From: Pyrinomonadaceae bacterium
GTDB taxonomy: Bacteria; Acidobacteriota; Blastocatellia; Pyrinomonadales; Pyrinomonadaceae
Reading direction: 5' to 3'
DNA length: 64,000 bases
Assembly (NCBI GenBank): GCA_026129865.1
Contig: JAHCHG010000012.1
Span: 62,001-126,000 of the forward strand
The stretch's first letter is position 1. Each line of letters starts with the position of its first letter. The notes beneath the pieces are model-generated. The model had not been told where the DNA came from, did not search any database, and was given only the letters and a program-made list of their open reading frames with translations. Both the position numbers and the translations under genes were made by a program. Of this stretch, positions 8,923 to 17,399 are shown in pieces.

Positions 8923-10233
8923 TTATTTCCCTGTTGCCTGCCGCAGACGGGCTCTTGCTACCTGATAATCGAAGATCGCCTGCAAGAGTGCGAGCCGTAG
9001 CGTAACGATCAAATTTTGTGTATCGGTAACTTCCAGAATTTGTGTTTCGCCCGCTTTGTATCTATCTATCGCCACGCCCAAAACTCTTTCGGATTCTTGC
9101 AGATTTTTTGCCAATTCCCGAATCCGTTCTGCCGCCGCCTTTGCAACATTCAGATTTGAATTAAAATCCGCCACAAATTGCCGCTCGGCAAAAAGTTTTG
9201 ATGACTCCGCAATTTTCCCCCGAAGTTCAGCTTGCGTCTGACGGCTTTTGCTTGCTCCCCAATCGAAAAGCGGGACATTAACGCTGACCGTTCCACGGAT
9301 TCCCGCCGAACGCCCGATCCTGTTCGGGCGAATCGAATCGGTGATCGCTCCCGCTTCCAAAGTATATGAAACCTGCGGACGGCGTTCCGATCTGGCTATT
9401 TTTTCATCTTCTTCGGCTACTTTTTTTTGAGCATCAAATTGTTCCAATTCGGGACGCTGCCGAACTGCCTCAACCGTAAATTCGCCAAGCTCCGAAGGAA
9501 CGGGGACATCCATCTGCAACTCTTCAACCGACACCGTTTGAGATTCATCAAAATTAAGATAAATTTTCAAATTGTTCTCGCTGATCTGCTCGATGATCTT
9601 TGCCTGGGCGAGTTCATCCCGCCGCGTGGTTGTCTGAATTTGTGCTTTTAACAGATCTATCGGCGGAATTTCGCCGCCATCGACCAGAAGTTTTGTCGTA
9701 TTCTCAAACCTCAAAGCGGTTTGCAGATTGAGTTCCGTCGCCTGTCTTTGGGCGTTTGAGAATGCCAAACCGAAATAGGCTTCGTCGGTTGCTCTGATCA
9801 GATCACGCCGGGCGATCTCAGTTCCCGCTTTCGCCGCTTCAAGTAATGCAAAGGCTCTCCGCTGATTGGCTTTTAACCTGCCGGAAGTATCAATCTCACC
9901 CGCCGCAACGCCAGTCGCCTGATATTCGGTAATCGCATTTGCTCCCAAAAAAGAAGGCGGACGCGGAGTTCCGATCGGAACTCGTGCAAGAGAAGGTGAA
10001 TTGTAAATAAAACCTGTTGTTGCAGACAGCTTTGGATAAAAAGACTTTCGCGCTTGGAAGACGTCTTCGTTGGCAATTTTCTCAGCTAATTTGGCTTGTT
10101 CAAAATTCGAGGCTTGATCTAGGGATATTCGTATGGCTTCGTCCCGGGTTAGAGATCGTTCGCTGCTTTGGGATATTCCATAAACGGAAAACCCGAGAAA
10201 GATCATAGTTGCGCTGCAAATTACTTTTAGCAT
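8923..10233 (-). CDS. TolC-family outer membrane efflux channel
   Basis: Outer-membrane channel (436 residues) of the tripartite efflux system. The signal peptide is MLKVICSATMIFLGFSVYGISQ. The body is two OEP repeats with the long amphipathic helices of TolC proteins: TRDEAIRISLDQA opens the first repeat, and RYKAGETQILEVTDTQNL with the Arg/Gln-rich coiled end LRLALLQAIFDYQVARARL closes the second. ATG start at 10233. It is first in the operon, and the leader carries an inverted repeat (10257-10282) that could be an operator. Confidence 0.9.
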   Translation of the reverse strand: MLKVICSATMIFLGFSVYGISQSSERSLTRDEAIRISLDQASNFEQAKLAEKIANEDVFQARKSFYPKLSATTGFIYNSPSLARVPIGTPRPPSFLGANAITEYQATGVAAGEIDTSGRLKANQRRAFALLEAAKAGTEIARRDLIRATDEAYFGLAFSNAQRQATELNLQTALRFENTTKLLVDGGEIPPIDLLKAQIQTTTRRDELAQAKIIEQISENNLKIYLNFDESQTVSVEELQMDVPVPSELGEFTVEAVRQRPELEQFDAQKKVAEEDEKIARSERRPQVSYTLEAGAITDSIRPNRIGRSAGIRGTVSVNVPLFDWGASKSRQTQAELRGKIAESSKLFAERQFVADFNSNLNVAKAAAERIRELAKNLQESERVLGVAIDRYKAGETQILEVTDTQNLIVTLRLALLQAIFDYQVARARLRQATGK

Positions 10234-10256
10234 TCTTCTAGTCCGTCTTCTCGAAT

Positions 10257-10282
10257 GGGTTTTTCACTTTTTGTGAAAACCC
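10257..10282. promoter_or_regulatory. Inverted repeat in the leader of the tolC-mfp-rnd operon
   Basis: GGGTTTTTCAC, loop TTTTT, then GTGAAAACCC: arms of 10-11 bases, complementary apart from one extra base, ending 24 bp upstream of the tolC ATG. The position suits a repressor site or an attenuating hairpin. No regulator gene of the TetR or MarR kind lies beside it. The function is inference. Confidence 0.35.
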
Positions 10283-10383
10283 TATCGTATATGAACAAAG
10301 ATAAACGAAAGATAACCGTGCAGAACGGATCGGAATGTTTACCGTGCTTTATTTTACTGCGAATCGTCGATTTTGTTTTCTGC

Positions 10384-10440
10384 CTATTCTTTAGGGCGAT
10401 TCGTGCGAACGGATATCTTTTTTAATATTGTTTCTTCCAT
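10384..10440 (-). CDS. Possible 18-residue leader peptide upstream of tolC
   Basis: A short frame, MEETILKKISVRTNRPKE, with a good ribosome binding site (GGAG, 7 bases before the ATG at 10440). It lies between the DUF1003 gene and tolC on the same strand, about 150 bp before the tolC start. It could be a leader peptide, a remnant, or chance. There is nothing beyond the ribosome binding site and position to support it. Confidence 0.25.
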   Translation of the reverse strand: MEETILKKISVRTNRPKE

Positions 10441-10482
10441 TGTGATTCTCCGTTTTTACCAGTCGTGCCGGATTCAAATGAT

Positions 10483-11055
10483 CTAGGTTTTTCGCGTTTG
10501 CGTTCGAATTTCACCAAGAATTTCCATTTGTTCTTTCTGCATTGACAAAAGATCTTCCATAACACGTTCGCGAAGGTCGTCGAATTTTTCGTGTAAATTC
10601 GCGATTTCCAGCTCAGCTTTTAGGTTCACCTCGTAATCGTGCTGAGCGTCGAGGCGATCGTGGGCGGCTTGTCGGTTTTGGGACATCATAATGATCGGCG
10701 CCTGAATTGATGCTAGCATTGAAAGAAAGAGATTCAACAAAATATACGGGTACGGATCGAACTCAGCACCGCTTTTCGCCAGGATAAAAGAATTCAGTAA
10801 AACCCAAAATAGAAGGACGACGGCAAAGCCGGTGATGAATGTCCATGAACCGCCGAGCGCGGCAACCCTGTCTGCCATACGTTCGCCGAAAGTTCGTTCG
10901 TCCTCGTGAATCTTGACTGGGTTTTTTGAGAGTCTTCTTTTTTCAACTATGCTCGCCAATACCCGCTTTTCAAGTTCCGTCAGATCATTCCATTCCTTTT
11001 GGAAGAATATTCCAGCGCGCCTGCGTATGTCGCTGGAGTACTCGGTATTGCACAT
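10483..11055 (-). CDS. DUF1003 membrane protein
   Basis: DUF1003 family protein of 190 residues. I chose the ATG at 11055 because it is preceded by GGAGG at 7 bases; the longer frame to 11127 has no such site. About 45 soluble N-terminal residues precede the core TFGERMADRVAALGGSWTF. Two transmembrane helices follow (FAVVLLFWVLLNSFIL and YPYILLNLFLSMLASIQAP), then the diagnostic MMSQNRQAAHDRLDAQHDY and a coiled-coil tail ending MQKEQMEILGEIRTQ. The family's role is unknown. It sits downstream of the PepSY gene and two-component system but behind a terminator, so it is probably its own transcript. Confidence 0.88.
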   Translation of the reverse strand: MCNTEYSSDIRRRAGIFFQKEWNDLTELEKRVLASIVEKRRLSKNPVKIHEDERTFGERMADRVAALGGSWTFITGFAVVLLFWVLLNSFILAKSGAEFDPYPYILLNLFLSMLASIQAPIIMMSQNRQAAHDRLDAQHDYEVNLKAELEIANLHEKFDDLRERVMEDLLSMQKEQMEILGEIRTQTRKT

Positions 11056-11424
11056 TTTTCTGCCTCCGGTATCATTTAACGTATTTAAGAGCATACGCGC
11101 TATAAGGCTGCAAACCAACGCCTTCAAAGTAGGCGTGTGAATTAAGATGTCGTCAGTTATTAGTTTGATCTGACCGCGTTACAGCTAAGAACTTGAATGT
11201 AGGGCACTATTCGAACTGCGCTAAAGTTCTCAAAATGGTGATTTTCGGTCCCCGTTGACGATTTCTTCTACTCGATAACCAATTACGTACCGACCTGATT
11301 TTTGTATGAACAAAACAACGACCTCATTGGAAAATTTCGGAACGGTAAGCTTCGAAGCAATATAAAACAAACCCGGATTTCCAGTAGGAGATCCGGGTAT
11401 CCGAAAAGTTCCAAGTAAAAGCGA
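11056..11424. other. Intergenic region between PepSY and DUF1003 genes
   Basis: About 370 bp. It holds the terminator of the PepSY gene at 11371-11398 and must contain the DUF1003 promoter. I see no further gene, RNA or repeat in it. Confidence 0.6.
11371..11398 (-). terminator. Intrinsic terminator after the PepSY gene
   Basis: On the minus strand the arms ACCCGGATCTCC and GGAAATCCGGGT pair over 12 bases (one G-T pair) around a TACT loop and run into TTTGTTTTAT. It begins 27 bp past the stop of the PepSY gene. Confidence 0.8.
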
Positions 11425-12117
11425 TCACTTCTCATCACGAGGTTTGTGCCTATTTTCTTTCAGATCGTTGGACTTCTCCGCCGCTTCCTTTGCGGCGTCT
11501 TCCTCCTCGACAGAAACGATTTTTCCGGACTTTGCGTCCACCTGAACTTCAGTGATTGTGCCTTTCTTGTTTCGAATGTCGAACGAAAACACCAAAATCC
11601 CGTTTTCGTTCTCGAGTTCGCCGTCCTCAACTATTCCCGGCGCCTTTCTCAACGCAGTTTTTTCCGCTTCCGACCTGGAAATCTTAGCTTCATTCATCAG
11701 ATCACTTTCCGACGTTTCAGCTCCAATGTCTCGAATGCCCTGCGGCGATTTGGACATCGTCGCTGCATCGTCATCCTCGACATCATTCCCATTTTCATCG
11801 CTGTCGTCGTCGTCATTTCCGACAGAAACAATAGCGCCCGAGACCTCATCAATTTTGACTTCCTTTACTGAGCCTCCGGCTTCTTTGATCTCAAAACCGA
11901 AAACCATTTTTCCTTTTTCTTTTTCATACTCTTCATCAACTACTTCGCCGGGAACGCGCGCCAGCGCAATTGCCCGTGCCTGTTCCTTGGTAACTTTTCC
12001 CGATGGTCCGACGGAGTTTTCCGCAGCCGAGTTAGTAAGCTGACTTTTTGCGATAATTCCTCCTCCGATCGCCAAAGATCCTATTATTCCGAGAATGGCT
12101 AGTGCTTTCTTGTTCAT
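11425..12117 (-). CDS. Double PepSY-domain envelope protein
   Basis: A 230-residue protein with an N-terminal signal/anchor (NKKALAILGIIGSLAIGGG) and two PepSY units. The first runs about residues 43-97 (EQARAIALARVPGEVVDEE to DEVSGAIVSV) and the second about 148-203 (EAEKTALRKAPGIVEDGE to DAKSGKIVSV). They are clear internal duplicates, joined by a very acidic Asp/Asn/Glu linker. PepSY domains are proposed to bind or inhibit peptidases, or to sense periplasmic state; the role here is unknown. GAGGAG lies 9 bases before the ATG. The gene is directly downstream of a histidine kinase gene on the same strand, so it may be a target of that system (inference). Confidence 0.87.
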   Translation of the reverse strand: MNKKALAILGIIGSLAIGGGIIAKSQLTNSAAENSVGPSGKVTKEQARAIALARVPGEVVDEEYEKEKGKMVFGFEIKEAGGSVKEVKIDEVSGAIVSVGNDDDDSDENGNDVEDDDAATMSKSPQGIRDIGAETSESDLMNEAKISRSEAEKTALRKAPGIVEDGELENENGILVFSFDIRNKKGTITEVQVDAKSGKIVSVEEEDAAKEAAEKSNDLKENRHKPRDEK

Positions 12118-12238
12118 CTAATTAATCTCCTCAATTTCGGTAAAACTTGCCTGAGAAAATATCGCCGAATGCGATCGTCTCTTGCATGTTAAGCAGACTA
12201 TCAATATCCGGATAAACGAAACATTAACGAGAAAATAT

Positions 12239-13672
12239 TTAAATTGGCATGGAAAATGTGAAGGTCGTTACATGCTGATCCGATCGGGTAAGTTGCAAGG
12301 TGCCGGCGTGCATTTCCGCGATCCATCTTGCAATGGGTAAACCAAGTCCGGCACCGCCTCCGGGGAGCGCACCGTTATCACGTGAACGCGCCTTATCTAC
12401 TCTGTAAAAACGATCAAAAATGTCCGAGGCGCTGATTGCAGGAACCGGATCGCCGTCATTCGAAAACGTTATGACGTACCGGTTCGTTTCGCGCGCCGCC
12501 TCTACTTTCACTAGAGATCGTGCATGTTTTATCGCATTGTCCGTCAGGTTGACAAAGAGTCTTCTCAAAAGCGCTGGATCTGCCTGCGCGGGCATCTCAA
12601 TATCCACCTCATTCTCGATCTTGACCGACATTTTTTGTGCGATAGTACGAAATGATCTAATTGTTTCGCCGAGAACATCATCTATGTAAATCGACGATCT
12701 CGTCAGCATTTTTTCGCCGGAATCTGCCCGGGAAAGCATGAAAAGTTCTTCAATGATTTTCGACATTCGTTCGGATTCTGATTGAATTATCAGCAAAGTT
12801 TCTTTGTATTCTTTCGTTGATCTCTTCTCTTTGGTTAAACTTACCTCTGCTTCTCCGCGGATGATCGAGACCGGAGTTCTGAGTTCATGCGATGCATCTG
12901 CCATAAAGCGCTGCTGCTGTTCAAACGATAATTTGAGCCTTTCCAGCAGATGGTTGAAGCTTTGCGCGAGATTTTTGAGTTCTTCGTCCGAGTTTCCGAC
13001 GGGAAGACGCTCGTATAGATTTCGCGCGGTGATCCGGCTGACCCTGTCGCTCATTTCGACGATCGGCGAAAATGATTTGCGAGCCAACAAAAAGCCTCCG
13101 ACGCTAGCGAATGCAAGCGCAACCGGGACCCCAAGCAAAAAGGAAATTCGAACATTCTGCAAAAGTTCCTGAACGTCATCAAGCGGAGTCGCAATGATCA
13201 GAAAAAGCTCTCGATCATTTACTCGCATCGGCTGAAAAAGAAGTCGAAAACTATTGTCGCCAATTTGTAGATCCGTTGTCTGCGCTGCACTCAGGTTTTT
13301 ATAATTCGCTAGCACTTCCATTAATTTTTCGCCGGAAAGAGCGATATCTGCGTTTGTCGAATCCGTCTGAGAAAGCAATTTATTCCGCTCTGAAAATACG
13401 AAAAGCCTGTAATTCTTAAATCTAACTTCGAGCGTTGCCTCGTTTACGGCTTCCACGAACTTTTTATCCGATTTCGAGTCTTCGTCAACAACTTCGCTTC
13501 TAAATGTGTTTTCGAACGAATTCGCGATCTCAACCAATGTCGAATCGACCTGCGCGTAAACGAATGAAGTGAACATCAGATACGTTGCGCCCGCGAAAAT
13601 GATCAGGATGCAGGAGAGAACTCCGACGTACCAAAGTGTCAGTCGAAATTTTGCGGAATTTAGGATTTTCAT
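12239..13672 (-). CDS. Sensor histidine kinase
   Basis: Membrane histidine kinase of 477 residues. TM1 is at about 11-37, a periplasmic sensor region at 38-172, TM2 at 176-197, and HAMP at about 197-250. HisKA holds the phospho-acceptor H262 in MADASHELRTPVSIIRGE. The HATPase domain has the N box (NLTDNAIKHA), a DRFYRVDKARSRD segment and the G box (GGGAGLGLPIARWIAEMHAG). Its ATG overlaps the stop of the response regulator as ATGA. It autophosphorylates on His and passes phosphate to D51 of the partner regulator. The signal is unknown: the sensor region matches nothing I recognise. The heavy-metal (CusS/CopS) class is one possibility. Confidence 0.93.
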   Translation of the reverse strand: MKILNSAKFRLTLWYVGVLSCILIIFAGATYLMFTSFVYAQVDSTLVEIANSFENTFRSEVVDEDSKSDKKFVEAVNEATLEVRFKNYRLFVFSERNKLLSQTDSTNADIALSGEKLMEVLANYKNLSAAQTTDLQIGDNSFRLLFQPMRVNDRELFLIIATPLDDVQELLQNVRISFLLGVPVALAFASVGGFLLARKSFSPIVEMSDRVSRITARNLYERLPVGNSDEELKNLAQSFNHLLERLKLSFEQQQRFMADASHELRTPVSIIRGEAEVSLTKEKRSTKEYKETLLIIQSESERMSKIIEELFMLSRADSGEKMLTRSSIYIDDVLGETIRSFRTIAQKMSVKIENEVDIEMPAQADPALLRRLFVNLTDNAIKHARSLVKVEAARETNRYVITFSNDGDPVPAISASDIFDRFYRVDKARSRDNGALPGGGAGLGLPIARWIAEMHAGTLQLTRSDQHVTTFTFSMPI

Positions 13673-14352
13673 TCGTTGCTCGAAGCTTGAAAAATATAAC
13701 CTGCTCCACGGCGAGTTTGAATCAGCGAAGCCTCGTCCGCTCGATCGATCTTTTTTCGCAGGCGGTTGACAAATACTTCAATTGAGTTTGAAAAAGGATC
13801 GAATGTTTCGTCCCAGCAATGTTCGGAAAGTTCCTCGCGACCAATGACGCGACCCTCATGGCGCGCAAAATATTCGAGAACGGTAAACTCCTTAGCAGTT
13901 AGCGAAATTTCCGTTTTACCTCTGAACACTGTTTGCGACTTCGGATCTATCCGAAGATCACCGAAAGTAATGACAGTGTCGGCAAAATTCTTATCCTTAC
14001 GGCGAAGCAATGCGCGGATTCGAGCCAAGAATTCTCCGAACGCAAACGGCTTTACCAGATAGTCGTCGGCACCGGCGTCCAATCCTGTAATCCGATCGTG
14101 CACGGCGTCGCGCGCGGTTAGCATCAAAATCGGGGTTTCGAGCCCGTTCTCCCTTATTTGCCGGCACACCTCAAACCCGTCGACCAACGGCATCATCACG
14201 TCAAGAATGATCACATCGTAAAAATTTATTGAAGCATGATAAAGCGCTTCTTCGCCGTTGCACGCATGATCAACGGCAAACGCTGCTTCGCGTAAGCCTT
14301 TTAGGATAAATCTGCTTATCCTCTCGTCATCTTCTGCTAAAAGAATTCTCAC
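13669..14352 (-). CDS. OmpR-family response regulator
   Basis: Two-domain transcriptional regulator of 227 residues. The receiver holds the acidic pair (AEDDE), phospho-acceptor D51 (DVIILDVMMPL), a conserved Thr (LMLTARDA) and Lys (DDYLVKPFAF). The C-terminal winged helix is of the Trans_Reg_C kind (LTAKEFTVLEYFARHEGRV to VNRLRKKIDRADE, with RRGAGYIF at the end). The start codon is GTG at 14352, since MRILLAEDDE is the normal family start. It is first gene of the pair and overlaps the kinase gene by 4 bp. Likely targets are its own operon and neighbouring envelope genes (inference). Confidence 0.94.
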   Translation of the reverse strand: MRILLAEDDERISRFILKGLREAAFAVDHACNGEEALYHASINFYDVIILDVMMPLVDGFEVCRQIRENGLETPILMLTARDAVHDRITGLDAGADDYLVKPFAFGEFLARIRALLRRKDKNFADTVITFGDLRIDPKSQTVFRGKTEISLTAKEFTVLEYFARHEGRVIGREELSEHCWDETFDPFSNSIEVFVNRLRKKIDRADEASLIQTRRGAGYIFQASSNE

Positions 14353-14589
14353 GCTATCGATCTTATACTAGAAAAACTAAACAGCAGATAAATGTGCGTA
14401 GAATCGCCGAAAGATAATCTGACTGCTTGAGAGGTTATGTTTGTTCTAGCTCTCACTGTCTATTTCCCTGAACTTCCAACGTGATAAGCAGACAAACCGA
14501 TCGTCGGGCGCTCCGGATTATGTCGGGAAAAATACGTGATTTTCAAAACCTCGTATGCCGCATATAAATCGGATATTAAATAAAGTGCA

Positions 14590-14991
14590 CTACGGTAATC
14601 GTTCCAAAACACCTTTCCTTTTGACTATATTTTTGTAATCCCACTGGATGTCTTTCGCTTTTTTCAGCCAGCGTTTTAGGTCATCAGAATTTATCTGACC
14701 GGCGCTGGTATAGCGCACTTCAGCCGCTTTAAACTTACCTTCATTTTGGAGCGCAGGTTCGTCGAACGACTGCCCGCTCCAAAAAAGGAGCCGGACGCTG
14801 TCTTTCAATTTGCTGTATCCGACGATCGGATTTCCGTCCAAAAACCAAACCGGATGCGCGTGCCAGATCTTGCTTTCCGCTTCGGGCAGATTTTTGGAGA
14901 TTTCCTTTTCAAGGCGACCGCAGATCTCGCGGTCCGCTTCCGCTTGAGATTCATTATATGCCCTAATGCTCGCCTGCGTTGTCGATTTCAT
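14590..14991 (-). CDS. DUF1801 domain protein
   Basis: A 133-residue cytoplasmic protein. It matches the DUF1801 (YdhG/YdeI-like) fold by the sequence KIWHAHPVWFLDGNPIVGYSK then VRLLFWSGQSFDEPAL and a C-terminal LKRWLKKAKDIQWDYKNI. GAGGAAATT precedes the ATG. The family includes proteins annotated as iron chaperones, but biochemical proof is limited. It stands alone between the two-component system and the DUF4256 gene. Confidence 0.82.
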   Translation of the reverse strand: MKSTTQASIRAYNESQAEADREICGRLEKEISKNLPEAESKIWHAHPVWFLDGNPIVGYSKLKDSVRLLFWSGQSFDEPALQNEGKFKAAEVRYTSAGQINSDDLKRWLKKAKDIQWDYKNIVKRKGVLERLP

Positions 14992-15056
14992 AATTTCCTC
15001 TTTCGATGGGTTTTTCTGAGTGTGAAAAGTATTGAGGTTCTAATTCCCAATTTACG

Positions 15057-15614
15057 CTAAACTTTTAACGATCCGCGAAAACCGCGCGCGGCGTAGTAAG
15101 ATTCGGCGCCGTTATGATAAACGAAAACCGTATCGAAGCGCCGGTCGCAAAAAAGCGCCCCGCCAAGATCTCGAATTTTCGAGGGAGTTTCCACCCAACT
15201 CGATGTTTTCAGATCGAATTCACCGAGTTCCTGCAATTTTCGGTACTGGACTTCGCTCAGCAATTCGATCCCAATTTTCGAAGCCATTTCGAGCGCGCTG
15301 CTTTCCGGTTTATTCTGTTTTCTCGATTCCCATGCGGCGCGGTCAAAGCACAAGCTTCTCCGACCTTTCGGACTTTCCGGAGAACAGTCAAAAAAGATAA
15401 ATTCGCCGGTTTTTTTATCATTTCCTACGACGTCCGGTTCGCCGCCGGTTCTTTCCATTTCGCTCAGCGACCAGAGTTTTTCAGGATCTGTCTCCAGTTT
15501 TGATTGAACATCAGCCCATTTAACCCCTTTATGCCGGTCCATATTTTCCTCAAAACGGTCCTGCAAGATCTGCAAAATTTCCTCTCGTTTGTCTCTCGAT
15601 AGTTCTTTTTTCAT
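15057..15614 (-). CDS. DUF4256 family protein
   Basis: A 185-residue protein with the layout of DUF4256: N-terminal helices (EEILQILQDRFEENMDRHKG), the conserved MERTGGEPDVVG and FFDCSPESPKGRRSLCFDRAAWESRK in the centre, and DLGGALFCDRRFDTVFVYHNGAESYYAARGFRG at the end (given here in pieces of one continuous stretch). The family is common in soil bacteria and of unknown function. ATG start at 15614, divergent from the HMG-CoA reductase gene with 211 bp between them. Confidence 0.85.
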   Translation of the reverse strand: MKKELSRDKREEILQILQDRFEENMDRHKGVKWADVQSKLETDPEKLWSLSEMERTGGEPDVVGNDKKTGEFIFFDCSPESPKGRRSLCFDRAAWESRKQNKPESSALEMASKIGIELLSEVQYRKLQELGEFDLKTSSWVETPSKIRDLGGALFCDRRFDTVFVYHNGAESYYAARGFRGSLKV

Positions 15615-15825
15615 AAATATGATTTTCTTTTAATGCCGAAATTTTCAACTGCTCCGAATGTTGTACAGATTACAAGTTATCGGTTAGTTTTTGAAAAAAT
15701 ATATATCGTTTTTCGGATTTTTCAACAAAGCGAAGTTCGGCGTCGCGCGATAACAGGTTTGAGTTTATCTGCCAACACAAGTAAAATCGGCGCATTCCTT
15801 CCATCAAACTAAAGGACCGACCAAT

Positions 15826-17382
15826 ATGGCATTTTTTCCGATCCCGAGTATGCTTCTGCGGCAACTTTACACCAACAGCAGCCTGGCGAACACTGAAAAC
15901 GGCGTTAAATTTTCGATCAAAAATCGCCTGACGGACGTTAAGTTTTCAGAGTTAAAGTCGCTTTCCATCAATGGATCCGAAATCCCGAAGGAAGACATTA
16001 CCTTCGATTTTGGCGGCGGAGAAATTATGGCTGCAAGCGACATTTCCGATGACGATCCCGTCGATTTTCCGCTCAAAAAGGTTATCGACGTTCATGTAAA
16101 AATGAAGCCGCTTTCCACCGGTAAGCACAAGATCAAGATCGCCGTTAATGCAAAGGGTTATGGTTCGTTAAAACTCGAGGTTGAAGATTCGATCGCGGAA
16201 ACGGAATCGCTAGAGGTAAGAATTCCGCGCGATCCGAACGACGATTTTTCCGATCGAGCGATCGAAGCGCGGCAGAAATTTGTTGAAAACTACAGCTCGA
16301 CAAAGCTTGAACATATTAAGAACTATTCGTTTGACGCGCATATTACGGAAGGAAATTGTGAAAATTTCACCGGCGTAGCGCAGATTCCGCTCGGTTTTGC
16401 TGGACCGCTGAAAATAAACGGCGAATTTGCGATTGGCGAATTTTTGGTTCCGCTGGCAACGACGGAAGGAACACTGATCGCGTCTTACAATCGCGGAATT
16501 AAAGTGCTGAATCTTTCCGGCGGCGCGAAATGCACGGTTGTCAGCGACGCCATGCAGCGCGCGCCGGTTTTCGTTTTTGAAGACGCGCGCGCCGGTCGAA
16601 AATTTGTTTCCTGGATCATTGAAAATTTTCAAAAGATCAAAGAAGAAGCCGAAGCAACTTCGAGCGTCGCGAAGTTAAAAGACATCGATCCGTATACATC
16701 GAACAAGTTTGTTTATCTGCGTTTTAACTACACAACGGGCGACGCCGCCGGGCAAAACATGGTCGGTCGCGCGACTTTTGCCGCCTGCAGCTGGATCATT
16801 GATGTTTATGAAAAGCAGCAAATAAAGCATTTTTACCTTGAATCAAACTTCGCGACCGATAAAAAGGCTTCGCAGATCAACATCATGCGAACGCGCGGAA
16901 AACGCGTCACGGCAGAATGCACGATTCCGCGAAATGTTCTGATCGAACATATGCGGGTTGAGCCGGAATCGCTCGTTTACCACGCCGGCGTTGCCAATAT
17001 CGGCTCGATCCTGTCGGGCGCAAACAACAACGGCGCACATTCGGCAAACGGCATAACGGCGATGTTCATTGCGACCGGACAAGACGTGGCAAATGTTTCG
17101 GAAAGTTCGGCTGGTTTGCTTTATTCCGAACTCACACCCGAAAAAGATCTGTATATTTCGATCACAATACCGAGCTTGATCGTCGCAACCTACGGCGGCG
17201 GAACGGGTCTCGCAACTCAGCGTGAATGTCTTGAAATTTTAGGTTGTTACGGTCGCGACGGCGTGAATAAGCTAGCGGAAATAGTCGCCGGAGTTGTTCT
17301 CGCCGGCGAAATTTCTCTCGGTTCTGCGATTTCTTCGAGCGATTGGGTTTCGAGCCACGAAAAATATGGACGCAACCGATAG
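15826..17382 (+). CDS. Hydroxymethylglutaryl-CoA reductase with extra N-terminal domain
   Basis: Reduces HMG-CoA to mevalonate, the committed step of mevalonate-based isoprenoid synthesis. All catalytic residues are visible: E214 in VPLATTEGTLIAS, K346 in FATDKKASQIN, D420 in IATGQDVANV and H511 in SSHEKYGRNR. The overall motif pattern is nearer class I than class II. The first 125 residues are not part of the usual catalytic chain. They form a beta-rich domain (YTNSSLANTENGVKFSIKN, SLSINGSEIPKEDITF, PLSTGKHKIKIAV) that resembles DUF6379, the C-glycoside deglycosidase beta subunit fold; this comparison is by eye. AAAGGA precedes the chosen ATG. It converges on the DUF2071 gene with 17 bp between. 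Confidence 0.93.
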   Translation: MAFFPIPSMLLRQLYTNSSLANTENGVKFSIKNRLTDVKFSELKSLSINGSEIPKEDITFDFGGGEIMAASDISDDDPVDFPLKKVIDVHVKMKPLSTGKHKIKIAVNAKGYGSLKLEVEDSIAETESLEVRIPRDPNDDFSDRAIEARQKFVENYSSTKLEHIKNYSFDAHITEGNCENFTGVAQIPLGFAGPLKINGEFAIGEFLVPLATTEGTLIASYNRGIKVLNLSGGAKCTVVSDAMQRAPVFVFEDARAGRKFVSWIIENFQKIKEEAEATSSVAKLKDIDPYTSNKFVYLRFNYTTGDAAGQNMVGRATFAACSWIIDVYEKQQIKHFYLESNFATDKKASQINIMRTRGKRVTAECTIPRNVLIEHMRVEPESLVYHAGVANIGSILSGANNNGAHSANGITAMFIATGQDVANVSESSAGLLYSELTPEKDLYISITIPSLIVATYGGGTGLATQRECLEILGCYGRDGVNKLAEIVAGVVLAGEISLGSAISSSDWVSSHEKYGRNR

Positions 17383-17399
17383 ATAAACCGTTTTGGATG

